Below are positions 37,111 to 47,449 of a stretch of 64,000 nt of DNA, piece by piece. Origin of the DNA: Membranihabitans maritimus (lineage in GTDB: Bacteria > Bacteroidota > Bacteroidia > Chitinophagales > Saprospiraceae); the NCBI RefSeq assembly GCF_021729145.1, contig NZ_JAJSLW010000022.1:20659-84658 (forward strand), read 5' to 3'. The stretch's first letter is position 1. Each line of letters opens with the position of its first letter. Below the pieces are notes generated by a model. That model did not search any database and was not told the origin of the DNA. It saw only the letters and a program-made list of their open reading frames with translations. The position numbers and the translations under genes are program-made.

Positions 37111-40100
37111 TTACTCAGGAATAATTTCAAATCTACCTGTCTGCATAGATTCTCCATTAAGTATTTGATAGAAATAGACTCCAGGTCTCAAATAGGATTC
37201 AAAATTAATATCCAGACGGTTAATTCCTTCTGACAATTCACTATCCCAGGACCTGACTAATTTACCATCAATACCCCGAATCGTTATATTTACTTCCTGG
37301 GTACCAGGTGCCTTAATCTCTAAAATACTATTTGAATTTACAGGATTAGGATATATTTTATGAGACCATCCTCTATCAGATTTTCGATGATTGAAGCTAA
37401 TTTCTTTTGCAACCATATCTGTTCCGTAAATTTCCGGAACCAACGATGAACCCAATTTCAAAAATTCATTCTGATCCAAATTTTTTACTGTCGCTGTAAA
37501 AAGAATATCCCCCTCCGAAATTTTATGAGCTGTCTCCTTTGAAAGCCAAATTAATTTAATTTCTCCTGAGCTTCGATAAATATCCATTCCATCGTTTTGG
37601 AGTCCCATTCCTTCAATAGAATAATCTCCAACATCACTGAAGTCTAATGACATTTGCACCCCTTCAGGCCGAATTTCCGATCCAGCAATAAACTTCACTA
37701 TCGGATCCCCATTATCATTGGTTGTATATTCTAGGGTAACAGGATATGTATTACCTGTCGACCTATTATTACTCCTTATCAAGTGGTCAGAATCAAAATT
37801 AACATCTCCCATTTTGACACCGATCCAATCATTTTCGTTAAGAGATTTCCCAACAGGAATATCAGCATACCCTTTCCCTGATTTCTTATCTATAAACTTC
37901 CACGGCTGGACATCAGAAAATTCATGAATCCTTCCGATATACAAGTTTCTGACAGTGAGCAAATCATTTAAATCCAATATGCCGTTATTATTAACATCAG
38001 CAGAAATTTCCTGGTATTTATTATCAAAAGTAGATTTATTACTTAATACTCTCTGTATCCAAATTAAGTCCAAAAGTGATACACCTTTTCTATACGAATC
38101 TTCTTTTGTCAGGTATACCCTATCAAATTGATATGGGATCTGCATAAAATAATTTCCATTTGCAATCCCATATTTTTCCATGAGATCTTTCTGCTCCATA
38201 ATATTCAATTCTACATTGAGTATGGGTTGATCATTAGGATTAGAAATAGTTCCAGCCAGGGTAACAGCATCTTCATTTCCTGCATCACATGTATCAACCA
38301 ATACAATAACCTGATCGTACTCCAGGGATTCTCCACTACACCAATCTTTAACAGTATATGTCCGGACTATCTTGTGCATATTATCGGATTCCAACACTTC
38401 CAATACCCGGTCCCGGTGCCCAATTCCTATGGTCCTGCAATCATTGGGGAATGTATAATCTACTTTTCCAATTCTACTGACGGGCAGGTTCACATTACCT
38501 TGGGCATTTAGGGTTAATGGCATACAAATTTCGGTGTCTTCCGGCCATGAAAACATCGAACTTCGCAATGGACAAGTAGGCTCTATATTGATAGTTTGAG
38601 TATATTCCCTTGTGGTATTTTTATTCCCACATCCTATCGAAACATAAAACTTCCTCATAATAGTCCCATACCCGCATTCATCAATATCGGGCCAAATATC
38701 CTGTACGACTGTAGCAGTGCAATTAACTCCCAAATATCCATTTTTCACATCCGTCGGCAGATCTTCGAGATAGGAAACTTCAATACTTCTTGTTTTCCAT
38801 ACAATTTCACCATCATGTAAAGTATCTTGATATTTTATTTCCTTCAGTGAATCACCACAAATGGTGTTGAGTACACTAAAATCGGCCGGTAATAAATCTC
38901 CGTTCATATTGACAGGCTCCCCATTACTGTTCTCCCATGCAATATTATAACCCCCAAGCAAATTATCAAGATTGGCATATACAGCTGAATCATTTTCACT
39001 ATTACCTGCTTCAACCGCAAGATCAACAACTGATTTATAATACTTATTGTAAGCATCACAACTCAATGTAACGTCTTCCAGCCTTTGTAATAATTTTGGC
39101 TCTACTTTATCCTCGACCCGAACTGTTGTCCACGATTTTCCCCAATTACACCATTGATCCATCACAAGAATTTCCACCATTACATCCTGACAAACATCCT
39201 CGCAACCAAATGGAACTTTCTTACTCCAACCACCTCCAATAAAAGTATTCGTTACATTAATTAATGGATTCCCGTGTTCGTCCTTCGGTCCACAATTTTC
39301 TGCCCAATACGATCGGATTCCCTGACGCCAACCCTCGACTAATTCATCACCACAACTATAATCCTCTTCTAACCACCTGATCATATCCCGGTAATAAAGT
39401 TCAACATCTCCCTCGTCTAATACAGATAAAGGGTCTATCTTATTCAAGTCTTCTAAAGTGGTTATTTCGGAAATTTCATCAGTGCATAATTCAACACAAA
39501 AAGTTTCCCAATCCATTCTTCTGGCCAATACCATGACATCACCACAATTATCCCAACTTCCTTCATCCAATTCTTCAGCCTTTAACCATGATTTTTTTTG
39601 CGTGAGGCTTATACTTACATTGTCATCAACCACTACAGTAGGTGGTGTATGGTCTTTAACCCTTACAAAGTGTGACAATTCACTCATATTCCAACACAAA
39701 TCACTAGCTTCATAAACAACCTCAACAGGTTCATGACCATAAGGTATTCGAATCGGTTCTAAAGCACGGTAAATATTAGAATCTATTCTCACTAATTCAA
39801 CCGCACCATAATTTGCCACCATGGCTTTTACGCTATGGACCCCAACACATAAATCGCGGGTATAGATACTTGGATAAAATAATCCTACACATTCATCCTT
39901 CTCTGTATTAATGATTACAGTATCTCCATCGTACTTATGATAAAATGAAAAATCCTTGCGAATAATAGGTGCTTTGGTATCCTGGATTTGAATCCATTGT
40001 TCACACATTATTTTTTCTTTACCACATCTATTGTGAATGGTCCATATTCGCTTGATCATTCCAGTGCTGCCGCAATTAGGAATAAACTGTACATCTTCAT

Positions 40101-43100
40101 AGGTTGCATAAATACTGCAAAAGCTACTATCCAACCCAGGATATAAGTCAATAGTATCCAATCGGGGCACACCTGTAAGGTATGGATGAGGATTCCCATT
40201 TGCATCAAGTGAATCTACTTCCTCACACTCAAGCATTACCATAGAATCAGGACAGACCAGGCTATCCAAAGGTAATGTTGATATATATATTGTATCTGAG
40301 CATTCAGCTTCTATTATTCTGGTACATTCAGGGTCGAATACTTTATTAATTACATCGTCATCACATACATTGACCTTATACTCAAAAATCCAGTGGCGTA
40401 CAATTCTACCAACGATTGAATCACCCTCTTCCGGACAATCATACTTATCAATTTCAACATAATTCAGTTCGGGGTTGATAAATTTATCACAAGCAACTAC
40501 AGCCGTAGGTTTCGGGAACAATGGATTGAATAAATCTGCAATACTATCATTTGTACAATCAACGGTTCTTGTCTCCGGACAATCAATGCGAATCATTTCC
40601 TCATTGAAGATAGTGAGTTTAACGAGTCTTTCTACCAGATAACACTCATTTGAGGCAACAAGTGTAAATTCTATATATCCATCGTCTATATCATCTTGAC
40701 TGGGAGTATAGGATTGTGCATTAGAAAACTGGGGACCACTATTAAATGTTCCTGACCCGGTAGTTTCCCAATATATATCGTCAATAGAGCCCGCACCTTC
40801 CGGAAAAGATATATTCAGATCAGAAAAGAAAAATTGTTCTCCCATACAAATACTTGCATTCTCTTCCATATCTATTTCAAAAGAAGGAATAGCTGTCAAA
40901 TTCAACTCTCCAAAAGCATCACAATTCACATTAAAACTCGCCTTAAAATACAACGTAACCGGAAGTTGATCGGGAATATAATTTTCCAAATCTGCTATCA
41001 TATCCGATTCATTATAAGAAGGACTTGTAAACACCATTGTACTTTCCTGATTAAGGTTAATCAGTCTTGTAAGATCTGTGGGGGTATCTTCACATACCTG
41101 TTTATTAATTACAATATTGGTTTCAATATCGTTAACAATCAATTCGACAGTAGCTATGGAATAGCAAAGAATGTCACCGGGAACTGAAACCCTGGCAAAT
41201 AGTGTATCACTAAGTGACTCATAGTTGCAGCCCTCAATATCAATCCGATTCAAATTTTGTATAGCATCTTCTTCACTGCGATAGAAATACACATTATTGC
41301 CACCTGACATATCAACTGAATCTGCTATTTCACATAAATCAAAAACGCCCCTCGTCTGGTTGGGTTCAAGACATACTGTTCGTTGAACATCCTGAACTTC
41401 CGGCCCCAATAATCCAAAATCAAAGGAATAATTATATTGTAATTCCAACGAATTAACTTCAATAACCCCAAAACCGGGAATCAAATCACCCTTGGCATCA
41501 GAATCAATAAGATCTCCGTCGATTCCCCCTGCATTCCTTTGGGTCACTTCTCTTCGAAATCCCTCCAGTCCATCCTGATTGAGGTCCATTGTAATCAGAT
41601 ACCTCTTATTAGGATTCACATTTAAGAAAATATACTCTCCATAAATATTGGTAGTGGTAGTAGCCACTAATGTATTCCCTTCTTCTTCGTCTACACAAAT
41701 CAGGCTCAATTCCACTCCTGGTATTCCATTTTCATTAGGCTGTTGAATACCATCACCATTTCCATCACACCAAACATAGTTCCCAATATTAATTCCGGGT
41801 AAAGACTTTAAAAATTCAATATCTCCCAACCCATTTGCTTTCCCAAATTCATATTGATCAATAAACAAATAGGCCCTGTTTTTGTCCCCGTTTTCCGTAG
41901 AATATACATGGGTTCCCTGACTAAAAACACCTTCGTTTTCAAATAATTCCCTTCCATTTGTCACCAATGGATTGAACACTGTTAATACCACTTCATCTGT
42001 TTCAGGCATTACACCAAACCCTCCGGTAAACAATTCCCCGTGATGAGCCCGTGAAGCTTCGTAATAATCCATGTAAAAGAATTCCCCCTGATAGCTCGGG
42101 CCATCATTATTTAAATATGGCGTCGGAGGTTCATCATAATTTAATGCTTCCAGGTCATAATTTTCACCATCCCTTGTTTGGACAGGTCCCGTTTTTTTCA
42201 TTGCTTTTAGGATATCCCCGGCAGCATAGCCTACAATATATGTCTGATTCCCCACAATAGCGGGATAATTCCGGTAACCTACCTGGTGAGCCCACCTATC
42301 CATCAGGCCAATTACCATATCGCCTTTACTATCAAAATCTATATCGGAAAGAATAGGTTGGGGATAAGATGCAAAAACAGTCTCATCGTCAAGAGGTATT
42401 TGGGTCTCGTGCCACTCTTCGATCCAGGCTTCCCAGACCGAGGTTTTATTGGGTTGAGGAGATACAAGATCTGCATGTGAGACTCTCTCCCTTCTGTATT
42501 TTAATGGGAATTGCAATTCATTGGTAAATCCCCCACTAATGTTATCCGGATCAAATGACAATACAAAACCATATAAATGGTCTTTATTTCGAGATACTGA
42601 AGCATCAGATATCAGGCCTATATACCCCCTACCCTCATGGAATGTCAACCCCCAGGGTCTAAGTTCACCTGAATTCATCACTTCATTTCCTATTATTTGA
42701 ATTCCAGAAACTTTTGCTTTAGAACCACCTATTCCGACAAATTCAAGGTTCAACTCATTGTCCAGCACATCCACTTCAAACTCGGCTACTACAGCTGTCG
42801 CAAATCCACCCGCGTTTTCAATAATATTATAGTTTTCTAACTTAATATTATTTTCAGCAAGTACATTGAATAGCCGCTGTTCTGGTTCACTGTTATCGTC
42901 TGGATTGAATTTTTCATCCAATTCAACAAAATGTAATCTCACGGTATAACTTCCGTTCTTGGTAATCGGCACATTATAAGATATTTCTTCACCAAGATAA
43001 TAAGACCTGTATAGTTGTTCTTCGGTTGTATGTTCTGCCTCATTCATCGCATTGGCAATTTTCATACCTGTATATCCAGGAGTTCCTCCTTCTCCATATT

Positions 43101-44229
43101 TATTTCTTTCCCAGGCTACTTTATACATATCAGTAAAGGATTCCGCACCGGGTGCTTTCATTGGTCCGGCGTTTATATTCCTACGATACATATAATTCAC
43201 TTCGGGAATACCTGGTAAATCTAGAATGGGATATTCATACACTTGATTAAAATTAGGTTGTCCTTCAGATACATCCACCGACACCAAAGATCGTTTGTAC
43301 AGGTTTACCAACCATAGGGTATTTTCATCTGCAGTCACATCAATGTCTCCGATACCTGTTTTTCCAACTTTATCAAAGGCATCCATATCATAGGTAGCAA
43401 CAAGTTCTTTTTTGGTCAGGGCGTATTGATCGGATTCGTCATGTTCAATTTCCCTGTCTACAATCTTTCTCTTTAAACTACCAAAATCAAGAATTCCATT
43501 ATTTAATGTATTAATACCTTGCAAATCGTATGATGACAAGGCATTTTCAGTGAGGTTATACTGATATAGACCCCCAACACCTTTTGGTCCGAGACCTACA
43601 TGCCGTTTCACTATAGCAGATGTATACACAGTATTAGCATCCTGTTGCAAACCGACTCCCCATGTGGCTCCGATCTCTTCTATGGAAGCTAACATGGAAG
43701 GATTGGGTGCACTTCCGTTGTGCATGGCTGCTACGCCATCATTCATATAATTAAATTCAATAAGTGCGGGTCCTTTACTTCCCTCTGCAGGTCCCCCTTC
43801 ATAACAAGGCAAAATAACCATCTGACTGGATGCATCAAATTTCAACCCTGAAGAAACCGCCACAAAATATTCATTTCCCGGTTCAGCAAAAAACACAGAT
43901 GTTCCGGTAGCACCGGCATTACCTTCCATTAATTCTTCACTGTAGCCTTTCACGACTACCCGTGCACGGGCATCAATATACCCTTTAAAAACACCGGAGG
44001 GATTTTCAGTAAATGGAACCATATCACCGTTAAAGCCCAAAACTTCAAGTGAAAAACCATCTACCAATTCTTCGTCATTATCGCGCTCTCCATTATTATT
44101 TTCATCTAGAAAAATAGTAACAGTTACATTGGGTGTAGCTTCAATATCTTGAGAATTACCTCTAGATAATAAAATCGGCACAAATATCAGTATTAAAAAC
44201 TTAATTTTGTTCATAGGATTAATTGCCAT
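37111..44229 (-). CDS. Giant T9SS surface protein with malectin-like, SdrD B-like, HYR-like and SCDAY modules
   Basis: 2372 aa. Signal peptide about 6-27 (a second ATG at codon 6 may be the real start). An SdrD B-like opening at 33-60 (TIFLDENNNGERDNDEE) is followed by a repeated-beta domain region. About 380-516 is malectin-like (SYTVRLHFVELDEKF, LNLEFVGIGGSKAKVSGIQI). About 814-940 is an SdrD B domain (GNYVWCDGNGDGIQQPNENGIPGVEL). Then many Cys-containing HYR-like units (RIWTIHNRCG, DxxxPxV). The SCDAY module spans 1717-1981, a dockerin-like calcium loop (ADVNNNGILDLNDL) near 2090, and the T9SS tail starts IYPNPVNSNS. Likely a large adhesin or matrix protein; the ligand is unknown. Confidence 0.88.
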   Translation of the reverse strand: MAINPMNKIKFLILIFVPILLSRGNSQDIEATPNVTVTIFLDENNNGERDNDEELVDGFSLEVLGFNGDMVPFTENPSGVFKGYIDARARVVVKGYSEELMEGNAGATGTSVFFAEPGNEYFVAVSSGLKFDASSQMVILPCYEGGPAEGSKGPALIEFNYMNDGVAAMHNGSAPNPSMLASIEEIGATWGVGLQQDANTVYTSAIVKRHVGLGPKGVGGLYQYNLTENALSSYDLQGINTLNNGILDFGSLKRKIVDREIEHDESDQYALTKKELVATYDMDAFDKVGKTGIGDIDVTADENTLWLVNLYKRSLVSVDVSEGQPNFNQVYEYPILDLPGIPEVNYMYRRNINAGPMKAPGAESFTDMYKVAWERNKYGEGGTPGYTGMKIANAMNEAEHTTEEQLYRSYYLGEEISYNVPITKNGSYTVRLHFVELDEKFNPDDNSEPEQRLFNVLAENNIKLENYNIIENAGGFATAVVAEFEVDVLDNELNLEFVGIGGSKAKVSGIQIIGNEVMNSGELRPWGLTFHEGRGYIGLISDASVSRNKDHLYGFVLSFDPDNISGGFTNELQFPLKYRRERVSHADLVSPQPNKTSVWEAWIEEWHETQIPLDDETVFASYPQPILSDIDFDSKGDMVIGLMDRWAHQVGYRNYPAIVGNQTYIVGYAAGDILKAMKKTGPVQTRDGENYDLEALNYDEPPTPYLNNDGPSYQGEFFYMDYYEASRAHHGELFTGGFGVMPETDEVVLTVFNPLVTNGRELFENEGVFSQGTHVYSTENGDKNRAYLFIDQYEFGKANGLGDIEFLKSLPGINIGNYVWCDGNGDGIQQPNENGIPGVELSLICVDEEEGNTLVATTTTNIYGEYIFLNVNPNKRYLITMDLNQDGLEGFRREVTQRNAGGIDGDLIDSDAKGDLIPGFGVIEVNSLELQYNYSFDFGLLGPEVQDVQRTVCLEPNQTRGVFDLCEIADSVDMSGGNNVYFYRSEEDAIQNLNRIDIEGCNYESLSDTLFARVSVPGDILCYSIATVELIVNDIETNIVINKQVCEDTPTDLTRLINLNQESTMVFTSPSYNESDMIADLENYIPDQLPVTLYFKASFNVNCDAFGELNLTAIPSFEIDMEENASICMGEQFFFSDLNISFPEGAGSIDDIYWETTGSGTFNSGPQFSNAQSYTPSQDDIDDGYIEFTLVASNECYLVERLVKLTIFNEEMIRIDCPETRTVDCTNDSIADLFNPLFPKPTAVVACDKFINPELNYVEIDKYDCPEEGDSIVGRIVRHWIFEYKVNVCDDDVINKVFDPECTRIIEAECSDTIYISTLPLDSLVCPDSMVMLECEEVDSLDANGNPHPYLTGVPRLDTIDLYPGLDSSFCSIYATYEDVQFIPNCGSTGMIKRIWTIHNRCGKEKIMCEQWIQIQDTKAPIIRKDFSFYHKYDGDTVIINTEKDECVGLFYPSIYTRDLCVGVHSVKAMVANYGAVELVRIDSNIYRALEPIRIPYGHEPVEVVYEASDLCWNMSELSHFVRVKDHTPPTVVVDDNVSISLTQKKSWLKAEELDEGSWDNCGDVMVLARRMDWETFCVELCTDEISEITTLEDLNKIDPLSVLDEGDVELYYRDMIRWLEEDYSCGDELVEGWRQGIRSYWAENCGPKDEHGNPLINVTNTFIGGGWSKKVPFGCEDVCQDVMVEILVMDQWCNWGKSWTTVRVEDKVEPKLLQRLEDVTLSCDAYNKYYKSVVDLAVEAGNSENDSAVYANLDNLLGGYNIAWENSNGEPVNMNGDLLPADFSVLNTICGDSLKEIKYQDTLHDGEIVWKTRSIEVSYLEDLPTDVKNGYLGVNCTATVVQDIWPDIDECGYGTIMRKFYVSIGCGNKNTTREYTQTINIEPTCPLRSSMFSWPEDTEICMPLTLNAQGNVNLPVSRIGKVDYTFPNDCRTIGIGHRDRVLEVLESDNMHKIVRTYTVKDWCSGESLEYDQVIVLVDTCDAGNEDAVTLAGTISNPNDQPILNVELNIMEQKDLMEKYGIANGNYFMQIPYQFDRVYLTKEDSYRKGVSLLDLIWIQRVLSNKSTFDNKYQEISADVNNNGILDLNDLLTVRNLYIGRIHEFSDVQPWKFIDKKSGKGYADIPVGKSLNENDWIGVKMGDVNFDSDHLIRSNNRSTGNTYPVTLEYTTNDNGDPIVKFIAGSEIRPEGVQMSLDFSDVGDYSIEGMGLQNDGMDIYRSSGEIKLIWLSKETAHKISEGDILFTATVKNLDQNEFLKLGSSLVPEIYGTDMVAKEISFNHRKSDRGWSHKIYPNPVNSNSILEIKAPGTQEVNITIRGIDGKLVRSWDSELSEGINRLDINFESYLRPGVYFYQILNGESMQTGRFEIIPE
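38287..39081 (-). repeat. SCDAY module, copy in the 2372 aa protein
   Basis: Codes for residues 1717-1981. Starts LEDVTLSCDAYNKYYK and ends VLVDTC, with VVQDIWPDIDECGYGTIMRKF, GCGNKN and KDWCSGES between. Closest match is 32239-33027 in the neighbouring T9SS gene. Confidence 0.7.
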
Positions 44230-44340
44230 ATATTATAAAAACAATAATTTTTAAATTTATGTCATTAACTACAAATATATTAGAAAAATTAATATATAAA
44301 AGTTAATTATTTACAAATACATAAAAATCATTAAGTTTTT

Positions 44341-45420
44341 CTAATGAAGGCTCAATTCAGTGCGTTCAATAGCCTTGAACAGATTCATTTGACTTTGAGC
44401 CCGTATGAGGTTATGTTTATCGTAATCTACCTGATAATATATATTACCGCGTAAATAATCTTCCAAAAATCTCAAAACCTGAAGTAATATAATCCTTTTC
44501 CCACCCTTAATCAAATAATCCTTTTCATTATTTGTAAGTATTTCATTTAAAGGCAATAAAAACCCTTTTGATAGATTATTAAAAATATTAATATCTATTT
44601 TTTTATTATTATCTAGGAAATTATCTTCCTCAAAAGGATTGAGAACTGTACGGATCAAATCACCAAAATCAGAAAAAATAGAACCTGGCATTAAGGTATC
44701 CAGGTCGATGATACATTTGGGGCTTCCGGTACTTTCATCCAACAAAACATTATTTGCTTTTGTGTCGTGATGGATCAATCGAAGGGGAATTTCTACTTTA
44801 TCGAGATTAATGTATTCCCTGGAATACCCCTCAATCTCTAAAATGAGGTTTTGTACTTCAGAATCAAATTTCTTTATGTCATAAGGTTTAAGAAATTTCA
44901 CAAACTGAGCATATCGGGAAGTAAAATCATGGAAGTTGGGAATAGTAATGTTATATTCCGTTACATTATCCCCATTTACATAGAAAAGAAAAGTTCCAAA
45001 GGCATTACCAATCTGAAAAGCCTCTTCACCGGTTGTTATTTTATCGAGCGAAATGGTATTCTCTACGAAATTAAATAAACGCCAATAGCCCGATTCATTC
45101 TTTACTAAAAATGAACCTTCCTTTTCCGTTTTGTATGGCGTGAGAATTTCATAAGGATAGCCTTCCGTAAAATCATGCAAAAATCGGGCACAGCGATTTA
45201 TATTCTCCATGACACTATTGGGGTTCTTAAACACTTCCGTATTTAATTTCTGCAATAAATAGCTCGCCTCTTTCCCCTCTTCTTCGAACACATCAACCCT
45301 GTAAGTGGCATTAATATGGCCACTTTCAATAACTTTTATATTCTGGACCTTTGCCTGTGGAAAATATTGACTTACAACTTTCGAAACATTATTTTCTAGC
45401 TCAATGCTTTCTACAATCAT
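44341..45420 (-). CDS. Aminoglycoside-phosphotransferase-fold kinase, NahK-like
   Basis: 359 aa. Kinase fold with the catalytic HHDTKANNVLLD and metal motif CIIDLDTLMPGSIFSDFGDLIR. The wording LRLIHHDTKxNNVLLDxxTG and IDLDTxMPG is that of N-acetylhexosamine 1-kinases (NahK/LnpB) more than of antibiotic kinases. It probably phosphorylates an amino sugar or a related small molecule. Alone, between the giant surface gene and an empty stretch. No partner phosphorylase or epimerase is nearby, so the substrate is open. Confidence 0.8.
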   Translation of the reverse strand: MIVESIELENNVSKVVSQYFPQAKVQNIKVIESGHINATYRVDVFEEEGKEASYLLQKLNTEVFKNPNSVMENINRCARFLHDFTEGYPYEILTPYKTEKEGSFLVKNESGYWRLFNFVENTISLDKITTGEEAFQIGNAFGTFLFYVNGDNVTEYNITIPNFHDFTSRYAQFVKFLKPYDIKKFDSEVQNLILEIEGYSREYINLDKVEIPLRLIHHDTKANNVLLDESTGSPKCIIDLDTLMPGSIFSDFGDLIRTVLNPFEEDNFLDNNKKIDINIFNNLSKGFLLPLNEILTNNEKDYLIKGGKRIILLQVLRFLEDYLRGNIYYQVDYDKHNLIRAQSQMNLFKAIERTELSLH

Positions 45421-45860
45421 TTTGAATACTATAGTTACAAAAAGTCACTAAAGTAACACTAATTTCAAAAGAGAAAAACATTTATATTTAATTTATGAAT
45501 ATGAAGGAAGTATTGCTGATGGGTGAAATGAATGTCCCAAGTCAATGGATATTTAATATTCAGCTCGTTATATAGAAGTAAAATTAAAATTCAAGTGGGT
45601 GAATATAAATTTGATTATTTCGCAGTGTTTTTGGCCATCAGGCCGATGTTTTAAAAAGAAAGGAACCAATGGAACTCACGATAACTTTTTCGCCGGTTAG
45701 TAATAAAAAACTTACTATCTTTTTCTACTATTTATAAATATAGAATGAATGGACCATGATTACTATTATTTATTACGTAAAGAATGAAAAAGCATGAATT
45801 TATTGATCAACCGGGATGATTAAAGGAAATTACCCCGAGAGTATGAAAATCCATTTACAA
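45421..45860. other. Intergenic region, no feature recognised
   Basis: 440 bp, AT-rich, no sustained reading frame. I looked for propeller or kinase remnants and found none. The kinase promoter is presumably at the left end. Confidence 0.5.
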
Positions 45861-46205
45861 TTAGTTCAATAGTCCATCCTGGAAAATAATTCCTATCGTT
45901 GAATCGTGAATTAATTCAAAATTCTCGTTGGAATTTTTATTCGTATTTGGTTTTTTAGTATAAAAAACTGATATTTTTGAAGCTAAAGATTTTTGGAATT
46001 CATCATTCTCTTTCCTGAAATACTTTGCAGCTTGTATTGCTAATGATCTTTTGTACTTGCCTTTTTTACAATCCAAATCCAACACTAGCTCCACGTACAA
46101 AACACCGTTTTTAAATGCTAATATTCTGGAACTATATTCTTCTCCTGTTTCGGTATGCCTGAGGGTTACAGGCGCATTATATTTATTAATTTTTTCAATA
46201 CTCAT
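45861..46205 (-). CDS. Small cytoplasmic protein of unknown function
   Basis: 114 aa, no signal peptide. The first half could form a small beta barrel (APVTLRHTETGEEYSSRILAFKNGVLYVELVL) as in PilZ-like folds, but the Arg and DxSxxG residues of PilZ are not present. The rest is Lys/Asn-rich. It lies 23 bp downstream of the YpdA gene and is probably co-transcribed with it. Confidence 0.55.
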   Translation of the reverse strand: MSIEKINKYNAPVTLRHTETGEEYSSRILAFKNGVLYVELVLDLDCKKGKYKRSLAIQAAKYFRKENDEFQKSLASKISVFYTKKPNTNKNSNENFELIHDSTIGIIFQDGLLN

Positions 46206-46228
46206 AGTACGGGAGTTAGGAACATAAA

Positions 46229-47236
46229 TTATGCCAATCCTTTACTCTCCAAATATTTTTCTTTTTCTAATATTTCACTTAAAATAACTTTGGCGTGGCT
46301 TCTGGCATTTTCTATAAAGAGTTTACTGGTATAATTGCCCGCAACAATCACCCCTGCTAAAAATAAATTTTCAATATTGGTTTCCAAGGTATCCGGATCG
46401 ACATCGGGTAGATTGGAATCAGATGGATTCCTTTCAATTCCCAGATTATCAAGAAATGTAAAATCCGGGGTATAGCCAGTCATTGCCAATACATAATCAT
46501 TGGGGATTTTCTCCTCACCATTAGGTGTCTTGATTATTACAAAATCAGGATGAATAGATTCGACGGTCGAATTAAAGAAAGCTTTTATAGATCCTTCCTT
46601 TATTCGGTTTTCGATATTGGGACGAATCCAGTATTTTACCCTTTTGTTGATTGTATCACCTCGAATTACCATAGTCACATTTGACCCTTTATGAAATAGT
46701 TCCAGCGCCACATCACAAGCACTATTGGCAGCACCTACAACCAGAATATCCTGCCCGATATATGGGTGGGCTTCCCGATAGTAGTGCCTCACCTTATCCA
46801 GATTTTCACCGGGGACATCCATTTTCTTTTCCTGTCCATAGAAACCCGTAGCCAAAACCACATATTTTGCTTGAATTTTGCGATGGGATGTGGTAATAAT
46901 AAAACTTTCATCAAGTTTTTTAAGATTTTCTACCTCTTCATAAAACGCCATATTCAAATTCCATGCATCATATACTCTTCGAAAGTATTCCAGTGCTTCG
47001 CGGCGTGTAGGCTTTTCAGAATGGGAAATAAAAGGGACACCACCAATTTCCAACAATTTTGAAGTAGAGAAAAAAGTCATGTTTGTAGGGAAGTTAAAAA
47101 GAGAATTTACCAATGCACCTTTTTCTATGACTATGTAGTTCAATTTCTTTTTCTCGGCTTCAATAGCACAGGCCATCCCTATAGGACCTCCACCAACTAT
47201 GACTAAATCAAATACCTGATCATCTATTTGCTTCAT
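46229..47236 (-). CDS. ypdA: YpdA-like FAD/NAD(P)-dependent disulfide reductase
   Basis: 335 aa two-dinucleotide-binding flavoprotein. FAD motif VIVGGGPIGMACAIEAEKK; the NADPH motif ILVVGAANSACDVALELF; third conserved ATG region VLATGFYG. It begins like YpdA, with SLFNFPTNMTFFSTS, the family proposed to reduce bacillithiol disulfide. Bacillithiol synthesis genes are not in the window. Divergent from the TlpA-like lipoprotein gene across 213 bp. Confidence 0.88.
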   Translation of the reverse strand: MKQIDDQVFDLVIVGGGPIGMACAIEAEKKKLNYIVIEKGALVNSLFNFPTNMTFFSTSKLLEIGGVPFISHSEKPTRREALEYFRRVYDAWNLNMAFYEEVENLKKLDESFIITTSHRKIQAKYVVLATGFYGQEKKMDVPGENLDKVRHYYREAHPYIGQDILVVGAANSACDVALELFHKGSNVTMVIRGDTINKRVKYWIRPNIENRIKEGSIKAFFNSTVESIHPDFVIIKTPNGEEKIPNDYVLAMTGYTPDFTFLDNLGIERNPSDSNLPDVDPDTLETNIENLFLAGVIVAGNYTSKLFIENARSHAKVILSEILEKEKYLESKGLA

Positions 47237-47449
47237 CTTATTCTTTTAGCTTATATGCATGTTTACAATTACTGGCAAAAATATCAATCAACTCCCAAAA
47301 TAGAAATCAGTCTTCTAATTTTTATCCCTTACGCCGGGAAAGTAGTAATGAACAATATCACAAAAAAATCAAAAAAGTCGACTTCGATTGATATTATTTT
47401 TAAACTTGCAACTTGTTACAATGTTCATAATGTAAATACTTTTTTGAAT

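Noticed and set aside
45421..45860. Pseudogene remnants in the empty stretch
   Set aside because: No translated segment resembles any neighbour or known family.
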